This document shows positions 1 to 5,665 of a DNA stretch of 5,820 nucleotides, in pieces (the first letter of the stretch is position 1; each line of letters starts with the position of its first letter). A model generated the notes under the pieces. The model worked only from the letters and a program-made list of their open reading frames with translations. It was not told the DNA's origin and searched no databases. This stretch comes from Solirubrobacteraceae bacterium (GTDB lineage: Bacteria > Actinomycetota > Thermoleophilia > Solirubrobacterales > Solirubrobacteraceae), in the NCBI GenBank assembly GCA_030447005.1, contig JAUJME010000108.1:1-5820 (forward strand), given 5' to 3'. Both the position numbers and the translations under genes were made by a program.

Positions 1-80
1 GACTTGTTCGTCTGGTAGTTCCGGCGCTTGCAGTCCTCGCAGGCGAGGGTCACTGCGATCCGGACGTCTCCGCGGGCCAT
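1..80 (-). CDS. rpmG: 50S ribosomal protein L33 (5' part; runs off the left edge)
   Basis: Component of the large ribosomal subunit. The minus strand from the ATG at 80-78 reads MARGDVRIAVTLACEDC followed by KRRNYQTNKS, which is the L33 signature (basic N-terminus, ACEDCK, RNYxTxKN). Only the first 27 residues are present; full L33 is about 50-55 aa. Cys14 and Cys17 form the first CxxC of a zinc ribbon, so this is probably the zinc-binding (C+) form, but the second CxxC lies outside the window. A possible ribosome binding site, GGAG (complement of 93-96), sits 12 nt before the ATG, rather far away. In many actinobacteria rpmG precedes secE-nusG-rplK, which would lie to the left; that cannot be seen here. 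Identification is firm from the sequence. Confidence 0.93.
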   Translation of the reverse strand, partial: MARGDVRIAVTLACEDCKRRNYQTNK

Positions 81-150
81 GGCAGGCGCGAGCTCCGTGT
101 GTTCCGTCGTGGCAAAGGAAAACCCCGCAGCGGCGCGAGGTCGACGAGTC

Positions 151-179
151 AGGATAGCGCGCCCGGATCGGCCCTGCAG
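151..179 (-). promoter_or_regulatory. Possible promoter for rpmG
   Basis: On the minus strand a TATCCT hexamer (complement of 151-156) resembles a -10 box. CTGCAG (complement of 174-179) lies 17 bp upstream in the -35 position but is a poor match to TTGACA. Transcription would start near 144, giving a leader of roughly 60 nt before the rpmG ATG at 80. The rest of the 81-204 spacer shows no tRNA, terminator or strong repeat. Weak prediction. Confidence 0.3.
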
Positions 180-186
180 CCGCCGC

Positions 187-192
187 TAACGT
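187..192 (+). promoter_or_regulatory. Possible -10 box for the MFS transporter gene
   Basis: TAACGT fits TANNNT and lies 12 bp before the GTG start at 205, so the mRNA would have only about a 5-nt leader or none. No convincing -35 hexamer is visible. It is supported mainly by similar TANNNT boxes just before four other starts in this window. Confidence 0.35.
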
Positions 193-204
193 GCTCCGCA
201 CTCC

Positions 205-1383
205 GTGCCCGCGACCGCCTCCCGCCGCCTCGACCTCGCCGTCGCGGCAGAGCGCCCGCGCTACCGGTTCGCCGCCGTCTTCGCGGCCACGCTGACCGCC
301 TTCCTCTCCATCGGCGCGGTGGTCACCGTGCTGCCGCGCTACGTCACGGGGCCGATCGGGGGCAGCGACCTCGCCGTCGGGATCGTGGTCGGGGCCTTCG
401 CCTTCTCGGCGGTGGTCTCCCGGCCGCTCGCCGGGCGGCTGGCCGACGCCCGCGGCCGGCGCCGCGTGCTCGTGTGGGGCGCCGCGCTGATGGCCCTCGC
501 GGGCGTGCTGTACCTCCCCGACCTCGGGGTCCCGGGGCTCGTGCTCGCGCGCGTGCTGCTCGGCTTCGGCGAGGGGATGGTCTTCACCGCCGGCGCGACG
601 TGGACGGTCGACCTCGCCCCGCCCGGCCGCCGAGGGCAGGCGATCGGCCTGTTCGGCCTCTCGATCTGGAGCGGGCTGTCGATCGGGCCGCCGATCGGGG
701 AGGCGCTGCTGGCGGTTGGCTCCTACACGACGGTGTGGGCGTTCGCGATCGCCGTCCCGGTGCTCGGCGCGCTGATCGCCTCGCGGATCCCCGACCACCA
801 CGTCGCGCTCCCGCGCGCCGAGCGCCCGCCCGAGCCGCTCGTGCCGCGGGCGGCACGCGCGCCCGGGCTCGCCCTCGCGCTGTGCAACATCGGCTACGCG
901 GCGCTCGCCGGCTTCGTGGTGCTCCACCTCGAGCGCACCGGCGCCGGGAGCGGGCCGCTCGTGTTCACCGCCTTCGCGGTCGCCGTGGTGCTCACCCGCC
1001 TGCTCGCCGGCTCGCTGCCGGACCGCCTCGGCCCGCGCCGCTGCGCGATCGCGGCGGCCGCGGCGGAGGGGGCCGGGCTGGCGATCGTGGCGGTGTCGGG
1101 CTCGGCGCTGGTCGCGGGCGCCGGCGCGGTGCTGATGGGGATCGGGTTCTCGACGATCTACCCGGCGCTCGCGCTGCTGGTGGTCGAGGGGACCGACGAG
1201 GCGCGCACGGGGACGGCGCTCGGCGCCTTCACCGCGTTCTTCGACGTGGGCGTCGGCCTCGGCGCCCCGCTCGTGGGCGCGATCGCCGGGCTGGCGGGCT
1301 ATCCCGCCGGCTTCTGGGTCGCATCGGGGTGCGCCGTGGCGGCCGCCGCCACGGTGATCGCCACCGCCGGGCGAGCGCCCTAG
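205..1383 (+). CDS. MFS transporter, 12-helix drug/metabolite exporter type
   Basis: A 392-aa inner-membrane secondary transporter of the major facilitator superfamily, probably moving a small molecule with proton exchange; the substrate cannot be read from the sequence. About 12 hydrophobic segments run from residue 22 to 386, with a hydrophilic loop near 193-220 dividing two six-helix halves. The MFS motif A between helices 2 and 3 is clear: GRLADARGRRRVL at 77-89. A degenerate copy, GSLPDRLGPRRC, occupies the equivalent place in the second half (269-280). The start is GTG at 205, just after a TANNNT box and without a Shine-Dalgarno sequence; the first helix begins at about residue 22, so little N-terminus is missing. 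The STAS gene follows 10 bp downstream on the same strand. Length and layout are normal for the family. Family call is firm; function beyond export is inference. Confidence 0.88.
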   Translation: MPATASRRLDLAVAAERPRYRFAAVFAATLTAFLSIGAVVTVLPRYVTGPIGGSDLAVGIVVGAFAFSAVVSRPLAGRLADARGRRRVLVWGAALMALAGVLYLPDLGVPGLVLARVLLGFGEGMVFTAGATWTVDLAPPGRRGQAIGLFGLSIWSGLSIGPPIGEALLAVGSYTTVWAFAIAVPVLGALIASRIPDHHVALPRAERPPEPLVPRAARAPGLALALCNIGYAALAGFVVLHLERTGAGSGPLVFTAFAVAVVLTRLLAGSLPDRLGPRRCAIAAAAAEGAGLAIVAVSGSALVAGAGAVLMGIGFSTIYPALALLVVEGTDEARTGTALGAFTAFFDVGVGLGAPLVGAIAGLAGYPAGFWVASGCAVAAAATVIATAGRAP

Positions 1384-1386
1384 CAT
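1358..1386 (+). promoter_or_regulatory. Predicted leaderless promoter for the STAS gene
   Basis: TAGCAT at 1381-1386 includes the TAG stop codon of the transporter gene and lies exactly 7 bp before the GTG at 1394, the spacing expected if transcription begins on the first base of the start codon. TCGCCA at 1358-1363 lies 17 bp upstream and matches four of six bases of TTGACA. There is no Shine-Dalgarno sequence. The STAS gene could therefore be transcribed alone as well as with the transporter. Confidence 0.45.
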
Positions 1387-1393
1387 CCGCGGC

Positions 1394-1744
1394 GTGGACC
1401 CCGGCCCCGGCTTCGACATCGACGTGCGCGCCGACGGGGTGGCGACGATCGTCGCCGCCGCCGGGGAGGCCGACATGGAGAGCTCGCCGGCGCTGCGCGA
1501 CGCCCTCGCCGGCGCCGCCGAGACCGGCTCGGGCGACGTGGTCGTCGACCTCGGCGGCGTGACGTTCCTGGACTCCACGGCGCTCGCGACGCTGCTCAAC
1601 GCGCGGCGGCGGCTGCGCCGGGACGGGCGCCGGCTCGCCGTCGCGAGCGCCCAGCCCGCGGTGGCGGAGGTCTTCCGCCTGGCCCGGCTCGACGGCGACT
1701 TCGGGCTCTACCCGAGCGTCGCCGAGGCCCTCGAGCGCCGCTGA
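1394..1744 (+). CDS. STAS-domain protein, anti-sigma factor antagonist (RsbV/SpoIIAA type)
   Basis: A 116-aa soluble single-domain protein. In this family the antagonist binds an anti-sigma factor kinase (RsbW/SpoIIAB type) when unphosphorylated and so frees a sigma factor; phosphorylation of a serine switches it off. The sequence shows the usual order: an N-terminal strand, GEADMESSPALRDAL at 24-38 (compare the family's GExDxxxxxxLRxxL), strand DVVVDLGGVTFLD at 48-60, then the phospho-acceptor motif D60-S61-T62 at the start of a helix, and a C-terminal strand and helix. S61 is the likely regulatory serine. The GTG start is set by the adjacent TAGCAT box and covers the whole domain. No partner kinase or sigma factor gene is in the window. 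The last 37 bp overlap the convergent small membrane protein gene. A role in general stress response is plausible but only inferred. Confidence 0.85.
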   Translation: MDPGPGFDIDVRADGVATIVAAAGEADMESSPALRDALAGAAETGSGDVVVDLGGVTFLDSTALATLLNARRRLRRDGRRLAVASAQPAVAEVFRLARLDGDFGLYPSVAEALERR

Positions 1745-1848
1745 CGGCGGTCGCGCAGCGCCATCGCCGCCACGCCGCCGCCCACGGCGAGCACCGGCCC
1801 GAAGAACGGCAGCGCGACGACCCAGTGGCCGGCGTGGGCGAGGATCAC
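1708..1848 (-). CDS. Small single-span membrane protein (HAGHW type), unrecognised
   Basis: A 46-aa protein read on the minus strand from GTG at 1848-1846 to TAG at 1710-1708. The start overlaps the stop of the 618-aa membrane protein as GTGA, a standard arrangement for translational coupling; there is no obvious ribosome binding site of its own. The N-terminus is VILAHAGHW (first residue formyl-Met in the cell) with His5 and His8. One hydrophobic helix spans about residues 10-31, and a strongly basic tail, LRDRRQRRSR at 31-40, should stay in the cytoplasm and place the two histidines outside. The charge pattern and overlap make it a believable gene rather than noise. Its 3' end overlaps the convergent STAS gene by 37 bp. 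Function is unknown. As a guess, it is a small subunit or assembly partner of the upstream membrane protein, perhaps using the histidines to bind metal. Confidence 0.7.
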   Translation of the reverse strand: MILAHAGHWVVALPFFGPVLAVGGGVAAMALRDRRQRRSRASATLG

Positions 1849-3701
1849 GCCGGCGCGGCTTCGAGCGCGCGCGCGGGATCCGGGGCGCGCGGCGCGGACG
1901 GCGGCGGTGCGTCCCCGGGGCGGTCGGGAGCGCGCGCCGCCAGGCGCACGAGCCCCCAACCGAGCGCGGCGAGCAGCCCGAGCGCGATGGCGAGCACGGT
2001 GAGGTAGCCCACGGTGGTGAGCGCCCCGGGCACGCCCGGCTTCGCCTCGCGCTGGAGGACGCGCTTGTCGGCCTGGAACGGGCGCTCGACCGCCGCCCGC
2101 GCGGGGACGCCCTCGGCGGGGATCGCCGGGTCGGCCGGCATGTAGATCGGCGACGCCATCAGCGCGCGGCCGCGGTGCAGGCGGACCATCGCCTTCCAGT
2201 CGCGGGCGGCCGGGATCGGGCGGGTCGTCTCGTAGCGGCCCGGGCCCGTGCGGCGGAGGCGGTCGACCACCAGCCCGCCGCCCTGCCAGGCGGTGACGGT
2301 CAGCCACTCGGCGTCTTCGGCGGCCGCCGCGGGGGTCACGGTGACGCGCGCCGTCGCCTCGCCGGGGCCGGCGGGCGTCAGGGCGACCTGCGCCCGCAGG
2401 CCCTCTACCGGCGCGGTGCTCAGCCCGTAGCCGACGATCGCCATCACCGCGAGGGCGGCGGCCGGCACCGCGAGGCGCCCGCCCGCGCCCCACACCGGCC
2501 GCTCCCCGTGCAGGGCGGTGGCGGTGAACGCGCCGAGCAGGCCGGCGGCGACGCCGATCAGCGGCGTGAGCAGCAGCGCCTCGGGCAGCAGGGCGGTGTT
2601 CCACGGGAGCGGCATCCACAGGTGCGACCAGCCCCACTCGGCGGCGAGGCCGACCGTGCCGATCAGCGCGCCGGCGGCGGCGCCGAACGCGTACGGGCGC
2701 TCGATCGTCGGCTTGCGCCAGGCGAGCAGCTCGACGACGAGCGCCTCGGCGAGGTAGAGCGGCAGGTGCGGGGTCGTCTCGCCCAGCACCGGCCCGACGA
2801 TCAGCGCGATCAGCCCGCGCAGGATCAGGAAGAACACGACGGCGCCCAGCGCGGTCCCCCGGCCGCCCCACATGCGCGCGACCACGAGCGTGAAGGCGGC
2901 CGCGAGGGCGATCAGCAGCGGCTGGAAGAGCAGCCGGAACTGCGGCACGCCGAAGTCGAACTCCGCCTGGAAGGTCGACATGCCGATCAGCAGTCCGCCG
3001 CAGACCGACGCCAGGCGGAGGGTGCCCTCCAGGCGGCGGAGGCCGGTCGGCCTGGCCGCGCGCATCTCCGGCGTGCGCGAGCGCCGGCCCTCGACCTGCA
3101 GGACCGCCAGCCCGATCAGCGTCATCGCGGCGCCGCCGATCAGCATCAGGTGGGTCGGGCCCCAGAGCGTCACGTCCTGGCCGAAGAGCCGGTGCCAGAC
3201 GTCGTCGAGCGGGAAGCCGATGAGCGAGAACGCCCCGCAGGCGGCGACGAGCACGCCGCCGAGCGGCGCGTGCCAGTCGCGGGTGATGCGGATCGCGGTC
3301 GGCGACGGCGGGCCATCCTGCTCGCGCGGGAGCACCATGGCGAGGAACCCGGCGGAGAAGACGCCGAACAGTCCGAAGAGGATCAGGTAGTGGGCGGGGT
3401 TGGCCAGCGGGCCCGCGTCGCGGCCGACGTCGATGTGCAGCGAGATGTCCCAGTACATCCCCAGCAGCGCGACCTGGAGCGAGACGGCGGCCAGGAGGGC
3501 GGGGAGGATCGACCATCCCGGCATCCCGGCCCGGCGGCCGAGCGCGGCGGCGGGGCGGGCGAGGAGCTCCGTGCGACCCGCGCGGTGGGCGAGGCCCAGC
3601 CCGAGCAGGAGCGAGGTGAGCAGCGTGGCGCCGAGCGTGGCGACGAGGATCTCGGAGAGGGCCGCGCCGCCCGCCGGCTCTCCCGCGGCGAAAGTAGACA
3701 T
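1845..3701 (-). CDS. Large polytopic membrane protein with C-terminal extracytoplasmic domain, unknown function
   Basis: A 618-aa protein with roughly 12-13 hydrophobic segments. About 12 lie between residues 15 and 428 and one at 562-586. Between the last two is a soluble region (about 435-545) with alternating strand-like stretches and the motif GPGRYETTRPIP (487-498) followed by W502, which recalls FixH/YtkA-type small beta domains; this resemblance is weak. The tail after 587 is rich in Pro and Ala. The membrane part has unusual polar and aromatic residues: MYWDISLHID (82-91), NPAHY (101-105), RDWH (141-144), FPLDDVWHRLFGQD (163-176), LWGPTHL (179-185) and EWGWSH (355-360). Such Asp/His clusters could bind metal ions or a cofactor. 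The ATG start is 6 bp after a TAACAT box, implying a leaderless mRNA. The next gene overlaps by 4 bp, and a MerR-family regulator is divergent. I do not recognise the family. An integral-membrane metalloprotein or copper-handling protein is a guess, not shown. Confidence 0.85.
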   Translation of the reverse strand: MSTFAAGEPAGGAALSEILVATLGATLLTSLLLGLGLAHRAGRTELLARPAAALGRRAGMPGWSILPALLAAVSLQVALLGMYWDISLHIDVGRDAGPLANPAHYLILFGLFGVFSAGFLAMVLPREQDGPPSPTAIRITRDWHAPLGGVLVAACGAFSLIGFPLDDVWHRLFGQDVTLWGPTHLMLIGGAAMTLIGLAVLQVEGRRSRTPEMRAARPTGLRRLEGTLRLASVCGGLLIGMSTFQAEFDFGVPQFRLLFQPLLIALAAAFTLVVARMWGGRGTALGAVVFFLILRGLIALIVGPVLGETTPHLPLYLAEALVVELLAWRKPTIERPYAFGAAAGALIGTVGLAAEWGWSHLWMPLPWNTALLPEALLLTPLIGVAAGLLGAFTATALHGERPVWGAGGRLAVPAAALAVMAIVGYGLSTAPVEGLRAQVALTPAGPGEATARVTVTPAAAAEDAEWLTVTAWQGGGLVVDRLRRTGPGRYETTRPIPAARDWKAMVRLHRGRALMASPIYMPADPAIPAEGVPARAAVERPFQADKRVLQREAKPGVPGALTTVGYLTVLAIALGLLAALGWGLVRLAARAPDRPGDAPPPSAPRAPDPARALEAAPA

Positions 3702-3704
3702 GAG

Positions 3705-3726
3705 ACGATGTTACATCGTTCGATGT
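3705..3726. repeat. Three alternating half-sites, probable operator for the MerR-family regulator
   Basis: CGATGT (3706-3711), ACATCG (3713-3718) and CGATGT (3721-3726) alternate in orientation. Arms 1 and 2 form a perfect 7+7 inverted repeat, ACGATGT-t-ACATCGT (3705-3719). Arms 2 and 3 form a second perfect one, ACATCG-tt-CGATGT (3713-3726). The array lies in the 55-bp spacer between the divergent regulator and membrane-protein genes and overlaps the predicted -10 and spacer of the latter, as expected for the binding site of a local dimeric regulator. Assignment to the MerR-family protein is by position only. Confidence 0.65.
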
Positions 3727-3737
3727 CGGATTCGCAA
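3708..3737 (-). promoter_or_regulatory. Predicted promoter for the 618-aa membrane protein pair
   Basis: On the minus strand, TTGCGA (complement of 3732-3737; four of six with TTGACA) and TAACAT (complement of 3708-3713) are separated by 18 bp. The TAACAT box ends 6 bp before the ATG at 3701, so the transcript would start on or next to the start codon. The half-sites at 3713-3726 fall inside the slightly long -35/-10 spacer, the place where MerR-type activators usually bind and twist the DNA. Confidence 0.5.
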
Positions 3738-3741
3738 GGGC

Positions 3742-3747
3742 TACGGT
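3742..3747 (+). promoter_or_regulatory. Possible -10 box for the MerR-family gene
   Basis: TACGGT (TANNNT) lies 9 bp before the GTG start at 3757, giving a nearly leaderless transcript. The region 17 bp upstream (TTCGAT, 3719-3724) is a poor -35 and overlaps the third operator half-site, so the regulator could control its own gene. Confidence 0.4.
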
Positions 3748-3756
3748 CTGTGCGTC

Positions 3757-4515
3757 GTGTCACAGGCCGCCGCCGCACTGACCATCGAGCAGCTCGCCGC
3801 CGAGACCGGCATGAGCGTTCGCAACATCCGCGCGCACCAGTCGCGCGGGCTGCTCCCGCCGCCCGAGGTCCGCGGCCGCACGGGCTACTACGGCCCGGCC
3901 CACGCCGAGCGGCTGCGGCTCATCCAGGAGATGCAGGCCGACGGCTTCAACCTCCAGGCCATCCAGCGCCTCGTCGCCGAGGGGCGCACGGGCGAGGAGC
4001 TGCTCGGATTCAAGCGCGCGGTGATGGCGCCGTTCGAGAGCGAGCCGGCCGAGATCCGCGACGAGTCCGAGCTCGCGGCGCTGCTCGGCGAGGACGCGAT
4101 CTCGAGCGGCCTGCGCGAGAAGGCGGTCGAGCTCGGGCTCATCCGCCCCTTGGGCGACGGGCGCGTCGAGGTGCCGAGCCCGCGCCTGCTGCGCGCCGGG
4201 GCGGAGGTGGTCGCCATGGGCGTCCCGATCGAGGCGGCGCTCAAGCTCGTCGAGGATCTCGGCAAGCCGGCTCGCTCGGCCGCGCGGCGCTTCGTCCGGC
4301 TCTACCTCGAGGAGGTCTGGGCGCCCTTCGAGCGGGCGGGATACCCCGACGAGGGCTGGCCGGCGGTGCGCGAGGGCGTCGAGCGGCTGCGCCCGCTGGC
4401 CGCCGAGGCGCTGCTCGCGGTCTTCGAGCCGACGATGACCCAGGCCGTCGAGCAGGCGTTCGGCCGCGAGGCGGAGAAGTTGCGCAAGCGCAGCACGAAG
4501 GGACGCGGTTCCTGA
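3757..4515 (+). CDS. MerR-family transcriptional regulator with two tandem MerR-like units
   Basis: A 252-aa DNA-binding regulator. Residues 8-73 form a MerR winged helix-turn-helix: LTIEQLAAETGMSVRNIR, then GLLPPPEVRGRTGYYGPAH (wing) and a helix region with ADGFNLQAIQRLV. Residues about 104-168 repeat the plan: SELAALLGEDAISSGLR, GLIRPLGDGRVEVPSPRLL, and VVAMGVPIEAALKLVEDL. The rest (172-246) looks helical and may be a dimerisation or ligand-binding part. There is no cysteine in the whole protein, so it is not a thiol metal sensor of the MerR, CueR or ZntR kind. The reading frame is open far upstream, but that part is antisense to the membrane gene; GTG at 3757 follows a TANNNT box and starts right before the domain. 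It is divergent from the membrane-protein pair and probably controls it through the half-sites at 3705-3726. The signal sensed is unknown. Confidence 0.88.
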   Translation: MSQAAAALTIEQLAAETGMSVRNIRAHQSRGLLPPPEVRGRTGYYGPAHAERLRLIQEMQADGFNLQAIQRLVAEGRTGEELLGFKRAVMAPFESEPAEIRDESELAALLGEDAISSGLREKAVELGLIRPLGDGRVEVPSPRLLRAGAEVVAMGVPIEAALKLVEDLGKPARSAARRFVRLYLEEVWAPFERAGYPDEGWPAVREGVERLRPLAAEALLAVFEPTMTQAVEQAFGREAEKLRKRSTKGRGS

Positions 4516-4525
4516 CCGCTGACGC

Positions 4526-4531
4526 TACGTT
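4526..4531 (+). promoter_or_regulatory. Possible -10 box for the TetR-family gene
   Basis: TACGTT lies in the 26-bp gap after the MerR-family gene, 10 bp before the TTG start at 4542. No clear -35 hexamer is seen. It suggests the gene can be transcribed separately from its upstream neighbour. Confidence 0.33.
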
Positions 4532-4541
4532 GACCATCGCC

Positions 4542-5195
4542 TTGGAAGCCGGGACCGAATCCAACGCCCGTCGCCCCCGCGCCAGGCCGCTCCCACCGGA
4601 GCAGCGCCGGCCATCGCTGCTCGACGCCGCGCTGGCGCTCTACCTCGAGCAGGGCTTCGAGCGCACCTCGATGGACGCGATCGCCGCCGCGGCCGGCGTG
4701 ACCAAGCCGGTCCTCTATGACTGCTTCCCGTCCAAGCGCGAGCTCTTCCGGGCCCTCGAGGACCGCGAGGAGCGCCGGCTGCTGAGCGCGCTCGACGCCG
4801 CCCTGCCGGCCCATGTCGACCTGACCCACCCCGGGCGCGTGCTCGCTGACGGCTTCACGGCGTTCTTCTCAGCGGTCGAGGCCGCGCCCGACGCCTACCG
4901 CCTCATTCTCCTGTGGGAGCAGGGGACCGCGCCCGGCACCGCGCGACGCGGCAACCGGATGCGGGTCACGCAGGCGGAGCGCATCGCCATGGTGATCCGC
5001 GCGTGGCTCGCCCGCCAGGGCGTCACCGACCTCGAGCCCACCGCTCGGCTGCTCGGCCACGCCATCGTCGGCATGGGCGAGTCCCTCGGGCGGCTGATGA
5101 TCGCCGAGCCGGGCCAGTGGGATCCTGAGGAGCTCGGCGCGACGGTCGCTGCGCTGCTGCTCCGCGGCGCAGCGGGGCTGCAACCACCGGAGTGA
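4542..5195 (+). CDS. TetR-family transcriptional regulator
   Basis: A 217-aa DNA-binding regulator, a usual length for the family, which acts as a ligand-released dimeric repressor. The N-terminal TetR helix-turn-helix spans about residues 25-72: LLDAALALYLEQGFERTSMD, then AIAAAAGVTKPVLYDCFPSK and RELFRAL. The variable C-terminal half is helical and should bind a ligand that cannot be identified from sequence. The start is uncertain: TTG at 4542 is preferred because it follows a TACGTT box and leaves a short basic arm before the first helix. An in-frame TTG at 4530 overlaps that box, and the first in-frame ATG (residue 44) would cut into the domain. The frame is open for long upstream, but that part is antisense to the membrane protein gene or out of frame with the MerR-family gene. 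The stop overlaps the start of the following gene, so the two are probably co-transcribed. Confidence 0.87.
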   Translation: MEAGTESNARRPRARPLPPEQRRPSLLDAALALYLEQGFERTSMDAIAAAAGVTKPVLYDCFPSKRELFRALEDREERRLLSALDAALPAHVDLTHPGRVLADGFTAFFSAVEAAPDAYRLILLWEQGTAPGTARRGNRMRVTQAERIAMVIRAWLARQGVTDLEPTARLLGHAIVGMGESLGRLMIAEPGQWDPEELGATVAALLLRGAAGLQPPE

Positions 5196-5665
5196 TGCTG
5201 CGCGCGCTGGTCCTCGCCTACCGGGAGCCGCGCCCGTCGGTCGAGGCGCTCCTCGCCGCCGGCCGCATCGACGCGATCCTCGGCCTCGGCGACCTCCGGC
5301 CCTCGTGGGTGGAGGGCGTGGCCGCAGCGCGCCAGCCCAAGCTCGGCGTCTACGGCAACCACGACGACGGCGGCTACATGGCGGCGCTCGGGATGGAGGA
5401 CGTCCGCCTGCGCCTCGCCCGGCTCGGCGATCTCTCCGTCGCCGGGTTCGAGGGCTGCGTCCGCTACCGCCGCGACGGCGCCTTTCAGTACACGCAGACC
5501 GAGGCGTCGGCGACGGCCGCCTCGCTCCCCGCCAAGCGCGTCCGGCCGCGCTACCTCCTCCACGGCCACACCTATCCGCCGCCGGGCCGCGTCGTGCGGC
5601 GGTTCGGCGAGACCTGCGTGATCCACGTCGCGGGCGCGCGGGTGGTCGAGCTCGAGCCGGGCTAG
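5195..5665 (+). CDS. Metallophosphoesterase-like protein, shortened and with altered active-site motifs
   Basis: A 156-aa protein of the calcineurin-like metallophosphoesterase fold. Visible motifs are GLGDL (30-34, the GD motif), YGNHDDGG (53-60, the GNHD motif) and YLLHGHTYPP (120-129, in place of the usual GHxH). The N-terminal DxH motif is replaced by LVLAYREP. Between QYTQTEA (98-104) and RPRYLLHGH only about 14 residues remain. Related proteins, as I recall them, carry there a longer segment including a THxPP-type motif with a metal-ligand histidine. Thus several metal ligands are absent, and the enzyme may be inactive or the product of an internal deletion. The ATG at 5195 overlaps the TetR-family stop (TGATG); GTG at 5192 is an equal alternative that adds one residue. 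Neither has a well-spaced ribosome binding site, so translational coupling is likely. The stop shares the CTAG tetramer with the convergent gene. Confidence 0.72.
   Translation: MLRALVLAYREPRPSVEALLAAGRIDAILGLGDLRPSWVEGVAAARQPKLGVYGNHDDGGYMAALGMEDVRLRLARLGDLSVAGFEGCVRYRRDGAFQYTQTEASATAASLPAKRVRPRYLLHGHTYPPPGRVVRRFGETCVIHVAGARVVELEPG

Noticed and set aside
81..204. A tRNA gene in the spacer next to rpmG
   Set aside because: tRNA genes often lie near rpmG, but neither strand shows a TpsiC-arm consensus or a cloverleaf.
99..1562. A 487-codon plus-strand frame over the transporter and STAS genes
   Set aside because: Its product is Arg/Ala/Pro-rich low-complexity sequence, while the alternative frame gives clear MFS helices and motif A.
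1736..1749. Small hairpin CGCCG-CTGA-CGGCG around the STAS stop codon as a terminator
   Set aside because: The stem is only 5 bp, there is no following T-run, and such short GC repeats are common by chance here.
1849..3516. Upstream part of the minus-strand frame that ends in the 46-aa gene
   Set aside because: It is Arg/Pro-rich shadow of the 618-aa protein. Only the end from the GTG at 1848 has sensible membrane-protein character.
3400..3756. N-terminal extension of the MerR-family protein
   Set aside because: It would read antisense through the membrane gene and the operator region; the GTG at 3757 sits directly before the MerR domain.
2175..4541. A very long plus-strand open frame continuing into the TetR-family gene (over 1000 codons in all)
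   Set aside because: Up to 3701 it is antisense to the 618-aa membrane protein and rich in Arg, Gly, Glu and Gln without domain structure; it then runs out of frame across the MerR-family gene. Long stop-free frames are expected at this GC content. Only 4542-5195 is real.
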